Source: Methanosuratincola petrocarbonis (GTDB lineage Archaea; Thermoproteota; Methanomethylicia; Methanomethylicales; Methanomethylicaceae). Taken from it: a DNA stretch of 64,000 nucleotides. Below the pieces are notes generated by a model. It was not told the origin of the DNA, did no database searches, and saw nothing but the letters and a program-made list of their open reading frames with translations. The translations under genes were made by a program, and so were the position numbers. Positions 26,734 to 36,034 of the stretch are shown one piece after another; positions within the stretch are counted from its first letter, which is position 1, and every line of letters starts with the position of its first letter. The DNA lies in contig CP130488.1 in the NCBI GenBank assembly GCA_030522375.1, positions 1-64,000 on the forward strand, in the 5' to 3' direction.

Positions 26734-28409
26734 GCGGCGCACCCGCCCGTCCAGGCTTTGGTCGTGCGGTCGTCGGCGATGCCAGCGTCAGCGCTGAAAG
26801 TGTATGGGGAGAACAAGATAGGGTAAGGATTGAGCGGGAAGATGATGGGAGTATCCGCCTGAAGATGGTCCGCCTACGCCTGGCTGGGAAGAAGCCCTTC
26901 GCGACGAGGAGGGGAACCTCCGCAGCCTGCTCCGGCGCCTTCCTGGCTGCGCTCGCCGGCATCTCGGGGGACCCTATCCTGGCTGCGGCTGGGGCTTCTG
27001 TTCTCGCAGGGTCAGCCGCCGACCTCGCGATCATGCTCTCCAGGCTTGCGAAGAAGGAAAAAGGAGCGCGTGCAGGGGTCGGAACCGTAGGGTCGGGGGG
27101 CAAAGCAGGATTATCGCTGACCTCCATCGCAGGGGAGTCGGTCGATTTCTTGGTCGATATCGAGGCCCCGGGATTGGGCGAGGTGGAGTCGTTCGCAGCC
27201 GATCCGCCGTTCGAGGTGCTCGGGCACTCCAGGGTTGGGGGCGGGTACAGGGTGGAGCTGCGGGCAAAGCCGGAGCTCTACGGCGACTACGCCCTGGGCG
27301 GGATTGAGGCTGTGACCAGGTCGAGGGCGGGATTCTTTGGGGCGAGGGCAGCCCTTGTGCCCGCCAGGGAGGTTGGAGAGGTTGGCGGTGGGCTGGCTGA
27401 GGGGACGGCGCAGCCCGAGAGGGGCGTAGACGTGGGCACAATCGAGGCGCGAAGCGAGGGCGGAGCCGGAGCCGGAAAAACGAGCAGAAAAGAAATCGAG
27501 ACGGCGGTTGATGAGGGGGAGCAGGGTTCAAACGGAAGCTCAAGCGTGAACGCACCGTGGATCGCGAGGCTGAGGGTCTACCCGAGGTTCTACCCGCTCA
27601 TGATCGAGGCGCTGTCGCTGCTGGGCGAAGGTCCGTTGGAGGGAGATGTGGCTGCGGCGGGGAAGAGAAGGATCAGCAGGGGGGCGGAGTACGCTTGGTC
27701 GAGGGAGTACGAGCCCTGGGACTCGCCCCGGTTCATAGACTGGAAGGCCACCGCGAGGAGGGGGAGGCTCTCGGTGAAGGAGTTCTTCGAGGACCAAGGC
27801 GGGAGGGGGGCGGTCGTCTTCTTCGACGGTAGGGCGCCCGGGAGGATCTCGGCGGACGAGATGGCGAGGGACCTGCTCTCGGCGCTCCTGGGGCTGGCTG
27901 GCGCCGGGCAGAGGGTCACGCTCTTCCTGAGCCGCGGGGGGGCGTGCAGGAGGGTTGAGGGCGGTGCGGAGGAGGCTCTGAGGGCAGCCCTCGCGGAGGT
28001 CTTCGAGGTGGTGGTGGGCGCGGACCCGGAGGTATTCGCGCTTATCCCGCCCGCGGTGAGGTCGTCGCTGCTCGGGATGATAAGAAGGGGGAGAGGTGGC
28101 GCCGGCAGCGGACTCCCGGAGGACGAGGCTGGCAGGGAAGTAGTAGCAATGTCGAGGTCGGGCAGGGTCGGCGACTTTGTCTACATCGGGTGCCCGCTCT
28201 ACGGGGCTTCAGGGGCGCTGGGGATGATCTCCGAGGTCGCCTCGCACGGCGCCCGGGTCAGGGTACTCCTGCCAACGAGGCCGTGGCTCGACGCCCCGAC
28301 CCTGGAGAAGGCTTACGAGGTGCGGGTGAGCTGGTGGAAAATTTCCAATTTTTTAGCACAATCTAATGTCGCAGAAACGGCGAATCCTATTTTTTCTCTG
28401 TTGACTTAA
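26730..28409 (+). CDS. DUF58 domain protein with altered 3' end
   Basis: This 559-residue protein has N-terminal membrane helices (residues 65-110), a beta region (115-220), a low-complexity acidic/glycine linker (225-270), then the DUF58 core WSREYEPWDSPRFIDWKATA and a vWA-like domain (GAVVFFDGRAPG; FVYIGCPLYGASG). The final 25 residues, after EVRVSWW, come from AT-rich DNA that matches the downstream island and not this gene. They end in NPIFSLLT. The original 3' end has probably been replaced at a recombination junction near 28338. It pairs with the MoxR gene upstream. Confidence 0.85.
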   Translation: MSGAPARPGFGRAVVGDASVSAESVWGEQDRVRIEREDDGSIRLKMVRLRLAGKKPFATRRGTSAACSGAFLAALAGISGDPILAAAGASVLAGSAADLAIMLSRLAKKEKGARAGVGTVGSGGKAGLSLTSIAGESVDFLVDIEAPGLGEVESFAADPPFEVLGHSRVGGGYRVELRAKPELYGDYALGGIEAVTRSRAGFFGARAALVPAREVGEVGGGLAEGTAQPERGVDVGTIEARSEGGAGAGKTSRKEIETAVDEGEQGSNGSSSVNAPWIARLRVYPRFYPLMIEALSLLGEGPLEGDVAAAGKRRISRGAEYAWSREYEPWDSPRFIDWKATARRGRLSVKEFFEDQGGRGAVVFFDGRAPGRISADEMARDLLSALLGLAGAGQRVTLFLSRGGACRRVEGGAEEALRAALAEVFEVVVGADPEVFALIPPAVRSSLLGMIRRGRGGAGSGLPEDEAGREVVAMSRSGRVGDFVYIGCPLYGASGALGMISEVASHGARVRVLLPTRPWLDAPTLEKAYEVRVSWWKISNFLAQSNVAETANPIFSLLT

Positions 28410-28422
28410 AGGAGTGAGAAAT

Positions 28423-29394
28423 ATGGACGTTGGCGTAATTGGCGTAGGTGTGATGGGCAAAAACCATCTAAGAATATACTCTGAAATGAGAGGAGTTGGC
28501 GAAGTCTATGCTTACGATGTTGACAAGAATTCCTTGATGAAGGCTTGCAATGTAACTAATGCAACTCCATGCGACAGCCTGAAATCATTATTGAGGAAAG
28601 TTGATGCAGTAAGCATATGCGTCCCTACAAAATATCATTTCGAAACCGCGAAGAAAGTCTTTGAGTCCAACATCAATTTTCTGCTCGAAAAGCCAGTCAC
28701 TATGACATTAAAAGAAGGTCTTGAGTTAGTGAAAATGGCAGAAAGGCTTAGCCATGTTGTTGTAGGGGTAGGGCACATAGAACGCTTTAATCCCATAGTG
28801 TCTGAAATAAAGAGCCTTATCGATCAGCCAAAATTAATTGAGATAAAGCGCCATAATCCGGCATCATCAAGAATAACCGATTCGGACATAACGTCCGATT
28901 TGATGATCCATGATATCGACATCATTTGGAATTACTTATTCGAGAAAAAACAAGAAAAACAACTCCATTCCGTTGGAAACCAGGACGTCAGGAAAGTTGT
29001 CGCAGAGTTTGACGACTGCATAGTATCTCTCTCCGCTAGCCGAATCTCTTGCAAAAAAATCAGAAACATAGTAGTCGAGTGCGACAAATTTACTATTGAG
29101 GGCGACTTTATGACTCAGGAGGTCTACCTTTATAAGAAGCCTGGCAAGTACCAGCAGGATACTACAAAATACACGCAGGAAAACATCATTGAAAAAGTGC
29201 TAATCAACAAAGTCGAACCTCTGAAAGAAGAGCTTAAGGTATTTTTAGATTCCGTAAGAAATAGCAAAGCGTTCCCTGTGACATTGGAACAAGGCGTATC
29301 AAACATTTATTTGGCGAAGAAAATAGAGGGCGGTTCATCGTTCGCAAATGAAGTTATTCCAAGCCAAAGCCTCATAACAAAGTGCTTTGACTAA
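28423..29394 (+). CDS. Gfo/Idh/MocA sugar-nucleotide 3-dehydrogenase
   Basis: The ATG at 28423 has ggag eight bases before it and gives 323 residues; a GTG at 28414 is also in frame. The Rossmann motif GVIGVGVMGKNHLR opens the protein, followed by the family's EKPVTMTL and GHIERFNPIV. The last is typical of archaeal UDP-GlcNAc 3-dehydrogenases; WbpB/WlbA act on the uronate instead. It oxidises C3 of the sugar to a ketone for transamination. An adjacent UDP-sugar 6-dehydrogenase, and aminotransferase, acetyltransferase and 2-epimerase genes further down, complete a diacetamido-uronate route. It is the first gene of the island. Confidence 0.8.
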   Translation: MDVGVIGVGVMGKNHLRIYSEMRGVGEVYAYDVDKNSLMKACNVTNATPCDSLKSLLRKVDAVSICVPTKYHFETAKKVFESNINFLLEKPVTMTLKEGLELVKMAERLSHVVVGVGHIERFNPIVSEIKSLIDQPKLIEIKRHNPASSRITDSDITSDLMIHDIDIIWNYLFEKKQEKQLHSVGNQDVRKVVAEFDDCIVSLSASRISCKKIRNIVVECDKFTIEGDFMTQEVYLYKKPGKYQQDTTKYTQENIIEKVLINKVEPLKEELKVFLDSVRNSKAFPVTLEQGVSNIYLAKKIEGGSSFANEVIPSQSLITKCFD

Positions 29395-29428
29395 TAATTC
29401 TATGAGTATACAGAATGGGGAAATTCTA

Positions 29429-30610
29429 ATGGACATTTCAGTAATAGGCTTAGGAAAAGCAGGGCTGCCTCTTGCTGCAATAATTGCAGACAGTGGCTTT
29501 AATGTAACTGGAATAGACCTTGACAGCAAAAAGTGCGAGCTGATAAACTCTGGTGAAAATCCAATACCCGAAGAACCGGGTCTAGAATCTCTTATAAAAA
29601 AATATGGCGGCAAGTCGCTTCGTGCATTTACAGATTACTGTTCGGCGTCAAATTGTAAGGCATACATAATAATCGTTCCACTTTTCATCAATGAGTTTCG
29701 GGAGCCTGACTTCAGGACTCTGAAGGGTGCCGTGAAGAGCGTAGGAAAGATGCTGAAGAAAGGAGACTTGGTGGTTGTGGAAACCACAGTGCCTCCTCTG
29801 ACCACAGAGGAACTTGTACTCCGCTGGCTGGAGGAGGAGAGTGGCATGCATTTAGGCGAATTCTATCTTGCTCACTCGCCAGAAAGAATTATGAGCGGCA
29901 ATTGCATATCCCGCCTCCGCGAATTTCCGAAGGTTATTGGTGGCGTTGACAAGAAAAGCGGAATTGTGGCTTTCGAAATGTATAGGAAGTTCATACCAAA
30001 TCTACATTTAGTCTCCTCGGCTAGGGTGGCTGAGTTCGTAAAAAATATCGAAGGTTGCTATAGAGATGTAAACATCGCGCTTGCAAATGAACTCTACAAA
30101 ATAGCCGAAGAGCTGGGCATTGAATTCTACGAATCGCGGGAGCATGCTAACCACGAGTATTGCCACTTGCTTTTGCCGTCAACGGGCGTAGGGGGGCACT
30201 GCATCCCAGTTTATCCTTGGTTTCTGATAAAAGAGATGGAGCGAAAAGGAAAGGACGAGTTTGCCGACTTGCTCCGGAAATCAAGGGAAATAAACGATAA
30301 AATGATTGAATATTGGGCAAATAAAATCGTCATTGCGTGCTTAAAGATCGATAAACCGTTGAACAAAATCACGATATGCATAAAGGGAATTACTTACCGA
30401 AAAGGGGTCAAGGAGCTTTTCCACAGCCGGAACCTGGCACTCGCAAAACTTTTGGCAGACAAGGGTTTCAGGATCTCCATCTATGACGAAATGTTCACCA
30501 GAGAAGAAATTGAAAAGCTTGGCCTTGCATGGGGCGACCCAGATTTAGCCGACTTGACATTCGATCCATTTGATTTGAAGATTAAACTGAATGCGCAAAA
30601 AAATGTATAA
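29429..30610 (+). CDS. UDP-sugar (UDP-GlcNAc/ManNAc type) 6-dehydrogenase
   Basis: The ATG at 29429 gives MDISVIGLGKAGLPLA at the N-terminus, as usual for the family, and has gggga before it; ATG 29402 is an alternative. The 393-residue protein has the NAD-binding domain, VETTVPPLTT, SPERIMSGN, FVKNIEGCYRDVNIAL(AN) and the catalytic cysteine C258 in GVGGHCIPVYP. It oxidises C6 of a UDP-amino sugar in two NAD-dependent steps to a uronic acid (WbpA/WecC type). UDP-GlcNAc is the likely substrate, given the 3-dehydrogenase and C2-epimerase genes around it. Confidence 0.88.
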   Translation: MDISVIGLGKAGLPLAAIIADSGFNVTGIDLDSKKCELINSGENPIPEEPGLESLIKKYGGKSLRAFTDYCSASNCKAYIIIVPLFINEFREPDFRTLKGAVKSVGKMLKKGDLVVVETTVPPLTTEELVLRWLEEESGMHLGEFYLAHSPERIMSGNCISRLREFPKVIGGVDKKSGIVAFEMYRKFIPNLHLVSSARVAEFVKNIEGCYRDVNIALANELYKIAEELGIEFYESREHANHEYCHLLLPSTGVGGHCIPVYPWFLIKEMERKGKDEFADLLRKSREINDKMIEYWANKIVIACLKIDKPLNKITICIKGITYRKGVKELFHSRNLALAKLLADKGFRISIYDEMFTREEIEKLGLAWGDPDLADLTFDPFDLKIKLNAQKNV

Positions 30611-31355
30611 AGGTTTCAGAATCGGGGTTTCGGTACCGGCTTATAACGAAGAAAATTTGATCTTGAAAACTCTCCAAGGGATCCCCAGTTTTGTAGACAA
30701 AATCTATGTCGTAGATGATGCCTCAACGGACAGAACCTCCGAAAAAGTAAAAAACTACGCCGATAGCCGAGTCGTTTTATTGAAACACAGCAGGAATAAG
30801 GGGGTAGGCGGTGCCATCGTCACTGCATGGAAGATGGGGTTGAACGAGGTTGACATTCTTGCAGTGATGGCAGGTGATAACCAGATGGATCCTGGCGATC
30901 TTCCTTCTCTCTTGGACCCAATCGTGGAAGGGAAAGTGGACTTCACAAAGGGTAACCGGTTTATGAAAAAATATGATTTGAAAATGAGTGCTTGGAGGCG
31001 GTTTGGAACAGCGGTTTTGACGGTTTTGAATAAAATAGCGACAGGCTATTGGAATATCGGTGACCCCCAAAATGGGTATGTTGCCATTTCTTCCTCCGCA
31101 CTAAAGAAGATTGATTTAGACGAACTTTACAAGGGATATGCTTTTGAGAATGACCTGTTGTTGAAGGCTAAGATAGCAGGACTGAGGGTTGTAAGCGTTC
31201 CCGTTACGATAAGATACAAAATAGGGGAACAATCGAAAATTAAATATTCCAAATTCATAGCAAAAATATCTTGGTATATGCTGAGGTCATTCTTATGGCG
31301 CATCTATGTCCAGCATTTCAGGAATCTTAAAACTCGGGAATACGATATCATTTAA
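30591..31355 (+). CDS. Family 2 glycosyltransferase (dolichyl-phosphate sugar synthase-like)
   Basis: This 254-residue GT-A enzyme has the opening GVSVPAYNEENLILKTL, VVDDASTDRTSE, the metal site AVMAGDNQMDPGDL and the acceptor region GYVAISSSALKKI. No C-terminal membrane helices follow, as in single-domain DPM-like enzymes. It starts 20 bases inside the preceding gene (ATG 30591; ATG 30603 is possible). It probably loads a sugar on a polyprenyl phosphate carrier at the cytosolic membrane face for the island's glycan. Confidence 0.85.
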   Translation: MRKKMYKGFRIGVSVPAYNEENLILKTLQGIPSFVDKIYVVDDASTDRTSEKVKNYADSRVVLLKHSRNKGVGGAIVTAWKMGLNEVDILAVMAGDNQMDPGDLPSLLDPIVEGKVDFTKGNRFMKKYDLKMSAWRRFGTAVLTVLNKIATGYWNIGDPQNGYVAISSSALKKIDLDELYKGYAFENDLLLKAKIAGLRVVSVPVTIRYKIGEQSKIKYSKFIAKISWYMLRSFLWRIYVQHFRNLKTREYDII

Positions 31356-31380
31356 AAAATAAAAGCATAATGATCGACCA

Positions 31381-32484
31381 ATGAAACGAATAGCAATCTT
31401 TGTGAACACCCCAGCACAGCTGCATTTCTATCGAAACATAGCCAAGAGGCTTGAGCAAAAAGGAAACCAAGTCAATATGCTGTTCAGGGATTACGGAGAG
31501 ACTCTGCGATTAGCTCAAGAATTTGGTTTTAATCCACTAATCTTCTCAAAACAGCGACCCACTTCGCTACAAAAAATGATTTTTTTCCCAGTCGACATTA
31601 TGCGTTCGGTTAGGATTTTTCGCGGGCAAAATCCAGATGTCGTAACAGGATTCGGCATCGACAGCGTATATGCTTCCGCATTTGCTGGATCTAAAAGCAT
31701 TGTCTTCAGTGATTCCGAGCCTAGATCGCATCGTCTACTGCATTTTCAATACGATCTTTTCAAACCCTTAACGGATGTGATTATTACGCCTTCTTCATTC
31801 TTGGATGACCTGGGGAGCAAACATATCCGAGTGAACAGCTATAAGGAACTCGCCTACTTGCACCCAAATTGCTTTCAACCAAGCAACGACATATTCGATC
31901 TCTTGGGCATTTCAAGAAACGAAGACTTCGCTATCCTTAGATTCAATGCTTTCGATGCTGTGCACGATCTACAAATCTCAGGCTTCAATTCAGAGCAAAA
32001 AGTGAAGCTCGTTGAAACTCTTGACCGTCACGCCCATGTCTTCGTCTCTGCCGAAGGGAGCGTTCCAAAGCGAATCGAAAAGAACGTCCTCAAAATCCCC
32101 AAGAGAAGAATACATGACCTCCTATACTACGCCAAGCTTTTCGTTACCGATACGCAAACTATGGCTACAGAGGCAGCCATTCTTGGCACGCCCACAATCC
32201 GAAGCAACAATTTTGTAGACGAAAAAAGGGAAATGGGTAACTTCCTTGAGCTAGAAAAAAAATACGGGCTTCTGTTTAGTATTTGCGATAGAAATAGAGC
32301 GATTTCCTTGGCAGAGGAATTGATAAAGTATGATGGTCTGAAAAAGGAATGGACAAGAAGGCGCGAGGTTTTATTGAAGGATAAAATTGACATTTCGTCG
32401 TTCATGACTTGGTTTATCGAAAACTATCCCGAAAGCTGCAAGGAAATCAAATCCGATTCGAAAATCCAGTTCAAATTCAGGTAA
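31381..32484 (+). CDS. DUF354 glycosyltransferase-like protein
   Basis: This 367-residue protein is of the DUF354 family, a GT-B-like fold related to UDP-GlcNAc epimerases and MurG. It opens with IAIFVNTPAQLHFYRNIAKR and has DVVTGFGIDSVYASAFAGSK, FSDSEPRSHRL, and the C-terminal nucleotide-site stretch VTDTQTMATEAAILGTPTIR. It abuts the following epimerase gene by one base. It probably transfers or modifies an amino sugar in this pathway; the reaction has not been established. Confidence 0.8.
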   Translation: MKRIAIFVNTPAQLHFYRNIAKRLEQKGNQVNMLFRDYGETLRLAQEFGFNPLIFSKQRPTSLQKMIFFPVDIMRSVRIFRGQNPDVVTGFGIDSVYASAFAGSKSIVFSDSEPRSHRLLHFQYDLFKPLTDVIITPSSFLDDLGSKHIRVNSYKELAYLHPNCFQPSNDIFDLLGISRNEDFAILRFNAFDAVHDLQISGFNSEQKVKLVETLDRHAHVFVSAEGSVPKRIEKNVLKIPKRRIHDLLYYAKLFVTDTQTMATEAAILGTPTIRSNNFVDEKREMGNFLELEKKYGLLFSICDRNRAISLAEELIKYDGLKKEWTRRREVLLKDKIDISSFMTWFIENYPESCKEIKSDSKIQFKFR

Positions 32485-32485
32485 A

Positions 32486-33565
32486 ATGCGGGTTGCGACT
32501 GTGGTAGGGGCACGCCCTCAATTCATCAAGATGGCACCCTTGTCAAGGGAGCTCCGAAAATATTTCGAGGAGATCGTAATACACACAGGTCAGCACTACG
32601 ATTACGAGATGGACCGCATATTCTTCGAACAGCTAAACATACCTCCCCCAGATTACAACCTGGGCGTTGGGTCAGGCTTTCATGGCTACCAAACAGGTGA
32701 GATGCTCAAACGAATAGAGGATGTGTTGATAAAGGAAAGCCCAGATCTGGTCATTGTCTATGGCGACACCAACTCGACGCTGGCAGGTGCCCTTGCGGCC
32801 GCGAAGCTTCGAATAAGGGTAGCGCATGTAGAGGCTGGCTTGAGGTGTTTTGATAGAACGGTTCCTGAGGAAGTAAATAGGGTTCTTACAGATCATATTA
32901 GTGATTTGCTATTCGTTCCTACTGAGCGTGCCGTAAAAAACCTCTACAACGAGGGAATAAAAAACGGTGTTTATCTGACAGGCGACGTCATGCTTGACGC
33001 TTTATTGCATAACATAACAATCGCTGAAAAAGAATCTAAAATAATTCAAGAACTTGGCGTTGAGGCGAAATCTTATTTGCTTGTAACAGTTCATAGAGCA
33101 GAAAATACTGATAATAGAGCAAGACTTGAAAACATAATTGAATGCTTGGTAAAGTGCAAAAGAAAAACAATCTTCCCGATCCATCCGAGGACTAAAGCAT
33201 TTTTAGAAAAGTATAGCCTGCTTGATAAACTAAAAAACGCGGATCACATAATCTTGACGAAACCCCTAAGCTATTTTGACATGCTTGTTCTGGAAAAAAA
33301 CGCAAGACAAATCATAACAGATTCAGGCGGCGTCCAAAAGGAGGCTTACTCTTTTAAAACGCCATGCATAACTCTTAGAAAAGTGACTGAGTGGCCAGAG
33401 ACAGTTGAAGACGGGTTGAACATCTTAGTGGGTGATGATTACGACCTCTTATTGGATATGATTTGGAAATTTGAGCCAGTCGGCGGGACTTACAGCTTCA
33501 GGTTTGGACATGGGGACGCAAGCTCAAGGGTTGTGCAAATTATGAAAAATATTTTATGCGCTTGA
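32486..33565 (+). CDS. WbpI-like UDP-diacetamido-uronate 2-epimerase
   Basis: This 359-residue protein is of the UDP-GlcNAc 2-epimerase fold: VVGARPQFIKMAP, HTGQHYDYEM, YGDTNSTLAGALAAAK, HVEAGLRCFDR, VHRAENTD and TDSGGVQKEA. RPQFIK, the aromatic after VEAGLR, TEWPETVEDG and the terminal FGHGDASSRV resemble WbpI/WlbD, which epimerise UDP-GlcNAc(3NAc)A to the manno form, and differ from the copy at 5891. Together with the 3- and 6-dehydrogenases, aminotransferase and acetyltransferase here it would yield UDP-ManNAc(3NAc)A. A plain UDP-GlcNAc epimerase cannot be excluded. Confidence 0.78.
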   Translation: MRVATVVGARPQFIKMAPLSRELRKYFEEIVIHTGQHYDYEMDRIFFEQLNIPPPDYNLGVGSGFHGYQTGEMLKRIEDVLIKESPDLVIVYGDTNSTLAGALAAAKLRIRVAHVEAGLRCFDRTVPEEVNRVLTDHISDLLFVPTERAVKNLYNEGIKNGVYLTGDVMLDALLHNITIAEKESKIIQELGVEAKSYLLVTVHRAENTDNRARLENIIECLVKCKRKTIFPIHPRTKAFLEKYSLLDKLKNADHIILTKPLSYFDMLVLEKNARQIITDSGGVQKEAYSFKTPCITLRKVTEWPETVEDGLNILVGDDYDLLLDMIWKFEPVGGTYSFRFGHGDASSRVVQIMKNILCA

Positions 33566-33746
33566 CTAAGCGTAATTTTATGCGCGCGCAATTGTATGCG
33601 ATTTGCCAAGATGAAAAGGTTAAAGCTATTGAGTCTCAAAATACTTCAGTACTCTATACTCTTTGTGTATAGATTGGTTTTCAAATAAAAATGTTTGATA
33701 TAAAACTAAACTATGATTATAGTAATAAATAGTAAATAATTGGAAT

Positions 33747-34952
33747 ATGGGGTGTGTTTATAAAAGCAAAATTATTAAGAAATCTATTTATAATTTATAT
33801 AATTATGTAAAAAAAGAAAATCATATTGGATTTGATCCTTATGATGGCTTAAGCGGAAAAATGCAACGATATTATAATATAAAATATTTAAATATAATTT
33901 TATTACAATTTAATTTATATTCATTTGTAAATTTACGAAAAATACTTGGCATAAAAAAGGGTTGTGCAAACAAGGCTTTAGCCATTTTTTCAAGATCCTA
34001 CTTTTTACTATATCTAATTACAAAAGAAAAGGAATTTCTTGATAATGCAATTAAATTGTTCGATATTTTAAAGGAAAGAAATCTTTTAAATAATAAAGAT
34101 AATTATACGTGCTCAAGTCATTATTTTACATACCTTGCACCAGGCCATTATTTGACCACCTCTGTACCTGACATTATCTGTACCACGGAGTTTGTTAAAT
34201 CTTCAGTTTTGGCATATGAAGTATTGGGAAAGTCTCAATACCTTGAATATGCAGAAAAGGGAATTAATTACTTATTTTACAATTTATTGACTTCAAAAAC
34301 TGGATATGGTTGTTACTTTAAGTACACTCCATATGAGGAAACTAAAATTGTACTGAATGCGTCAGCTGTGGCGCTAGATGCTTTTTCTTATTTTTACAAG
34401 CATAGCCAAAATAAGAAATTTTTAGAGCTTGGGAAAAAAGTTGCAAGAACTCTTCTGCATTACCAGCGTGAAGATGGTGCATGGCCTTATTCTATTTACT
34501 TTAAAAATAATTTGCAATATTGGCAGGTCGACTTCCATCAAGGCTACATTATTGATGGGTTGATACATTTTTTTGATTGCGTGGCAGAATCAGATCTAAC
34601 CTCAAAAATGAAGACAGCACTAGGAAAAGGAATTGATTTTTACTGTCAAAAGCAATACCGAGGCAATGGGACTTTCTATTATAGGTATCCTATTAAGTAC
34701 CCAATTGACATTCATAATCAAGCGCAAGGCATAATTACATTTGCCAATCTCTTTGACTTTACTGGAGATTATAAATACTTAGAACTCGCTGAAAGAGTTG
34801 CATTATATACTATTGAAAAAATGCAAGATGATGAAGGATACTTCTACACGCACAAATATCCTTTATTTACGAATAAAATACCTTACATGCGTTGGGGACA
34901 GGCGTGGATGATGTTGGCTTTAACAAATCTTCTAATGGCACTAAAAAAATGA
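33747..34952 (+). CDS. (alpha/alpha)-toroid glycosidase/epimerase-like protein
   Basis: This 401-residue protein is encoded by very AT-rich DNA. Repeated helical hairpins containing aromatic and glycine turns (QREDGAWPYSI, YLEYAEKGINYLFY, YLELAERVALYTIE, DDEGYFYTHKYP, MRWGQAWMMLAL) indicate an (alpha/alpha)6 barrel as in VpsJ-like polysaccharide biosynthesis proteins and unsaturated glycuronyl hydrolases. There is no signal peptide, so it is cytosolic. Its stop overlaps the ATG of the next glycosyltransferase (ATGA). A role in trimming or epimerising a glycan unit is possible, but catalytic residues were not identified. Confidence 0.65.
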   Translation: MGCVYKSKIIKKSIYNLYNYVKKENHIGFDPYDGLSGKMQRYYNIKYLNIILLQFNLYSFVNLRKILGIKKGCANKALAIFSRSYFLLYLITKEKEFLDNAIKLFDILKERNLLNNKDNYTCSSHYFTYLAPGHYLTTSVPDIICTTEFVKSSVLAYEVLGKSQYLEYAEKGINYLFYNLLTSKTGYGCYFKYTPYEETKIVLNASAVALDAFSYFYKHSQNKKFLELGKKVARTLLHYQREDGAWPYSIYFKNNLQYWQVDFHQGYIIDGLIHFFDCVAESDLTSKMKTALGKGIDFYCQKQYRGNGTFYYRYPIKYPIDIHNQAQGIITFANLFDFTGDYKYLELAERVALYTIEKMQDDEGYFYTHKYPLFTNKIPYMRWGQAWMMLALTNLLMALKK

Positions 34953-36034
34953 AAGTCTTAATGATCGCACCAATTGGAAAAGCAGGTGGTGTTTCGACTC
35001 ATTCTCAAGAATTGGTGAGAGAACTTCGGGGTTTAGGGATAATGGTTGAAGTCTATAATGTAACGACTTCTATAAAACCAAGATTTATTGCTAATTTTAT
35101 TAAATTTTATAAAAGAAGTTTCGGGGTCTTCATCAATATTTTCATTCGTAGGGGTTTTGATATAGTTCATGTACAAGCATCCGGTCCTATGGGTGGTTTC
35201 TTGCCTGCAATAAGTGCAGCAATTGTTAGAAAAATCGTAAATTTTCCTTTAGTAGTGACTTTTCATTATTCTCGAACATCTGAATTTATTATAAAAAATA
35301 AATTTTTTAAATTTGTAATGGAATCATCAAAATTTTTTATTGTTGTATCTAAAAATCAGAAAAATATCATAATTAATGAAATAAATTATATAGAAAAAGT
35401 TAAAGTTATATCAAATGGTTTCAATCCAAAAAATCTTTTCCCAATTGACTGCATTTTTGCAAGGAAATATTTGAGTCTACCCTATAATAAAAAAGTAATT
35501 TTTCATGTTAGTAATCTTCTTCCTGTAAAAGGTCAAAAATATTTAATTATAGGAATGAAGAAGATTTTAGAAAAACGCAAAGATGTGCTGCTTTTTATCG
35601 GTGGGAAAGGCCCATTAAAACACGAGCTTCAAAAACAAATTATCGCACTGAAACTTGAAGATAACATTAAGCTTTTGGGTTTCATTCCAGATGATAAACT
35701 GGCACTATGGATGAATGCTGCCGATCTGTTTGTTTTACCTAGCCTGAGTGAGGGCAACCCCACAGTCATGTTCGAAAGCCTCGGTGTCGGCCTCCCCTTC
35801 GTGGGCACAAGGGTCGGCGGAGTGCCTGAGATAATAACCTCGGACGAATACGGCCTCCTGGCTGAGCCAGGCAACCCCGACGACCTGGCGGAGAAGATAT
35901 TGGTCGCTCTTGAGAAGGAATGGGACCGTGAGAAGATTCGTGATTACGCCAGGCAGTTCACTTGGGAAAACATAGCCAAGCAGCTGATTAAAGTGTACGA
36001 GGAAGTCCTGAGCAAAAGTCCTTCTGGTGAGTAA
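34949..36034 (+). CDS. Family 4 glycosyltransferase, composition-chimeric
   Basis: The ATG at 34949 overlaps the previous stop and gives 361 residues starting MKVLMIAPIGKAGGVSTHSQ, the usual GT4 opening with the glycine loop. The donor domain has VIFHVSNLLPVKGQKYLI, LFIGGKGP, LLGFIPDDKLALWMNAADLF and LPSLSEGNPTVMFESLGVGL with the E-x7-E pattern. Codons up to about residue 263 are extremely AT-rich and those after it GC-rich, a sharp change near 35740. The gene thus looks like a recombinant of two alleles, with the break before the conserved donor-site motif. Confidence 0.85.
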   Translation: MKVLMIAPIGKAGGVSTHSQELVRELRGLGIMVEVYNVTTSIKPRFIANFIKFYKRSFGVFINIFIRRGFDIVHVQASGPMGGFLPAISAAIVRKIVNFPLVVTFHYSRTSEFIIKNKFFKFVMESSKFFIVVSKNQKNIIINEINYIEKVKVISNGFNPKNLFPIDCIFARKYLSLPYNKKVIFHVSNLLPVKGQKYLIIGMKKILEKRKDVLLFIGGKGPLKHELQKQIIALKLEDNIKLLGFIPDDKLALWMNAADLFVLPSLSEGNPTVMFESLGVGLPFVGTRVGGVPEIITSDEYGLLAEPGNPDDLAEKILVALEKEWDREKIRDYARQFTWENIAKQLIKVYEEVLSKSPSGE

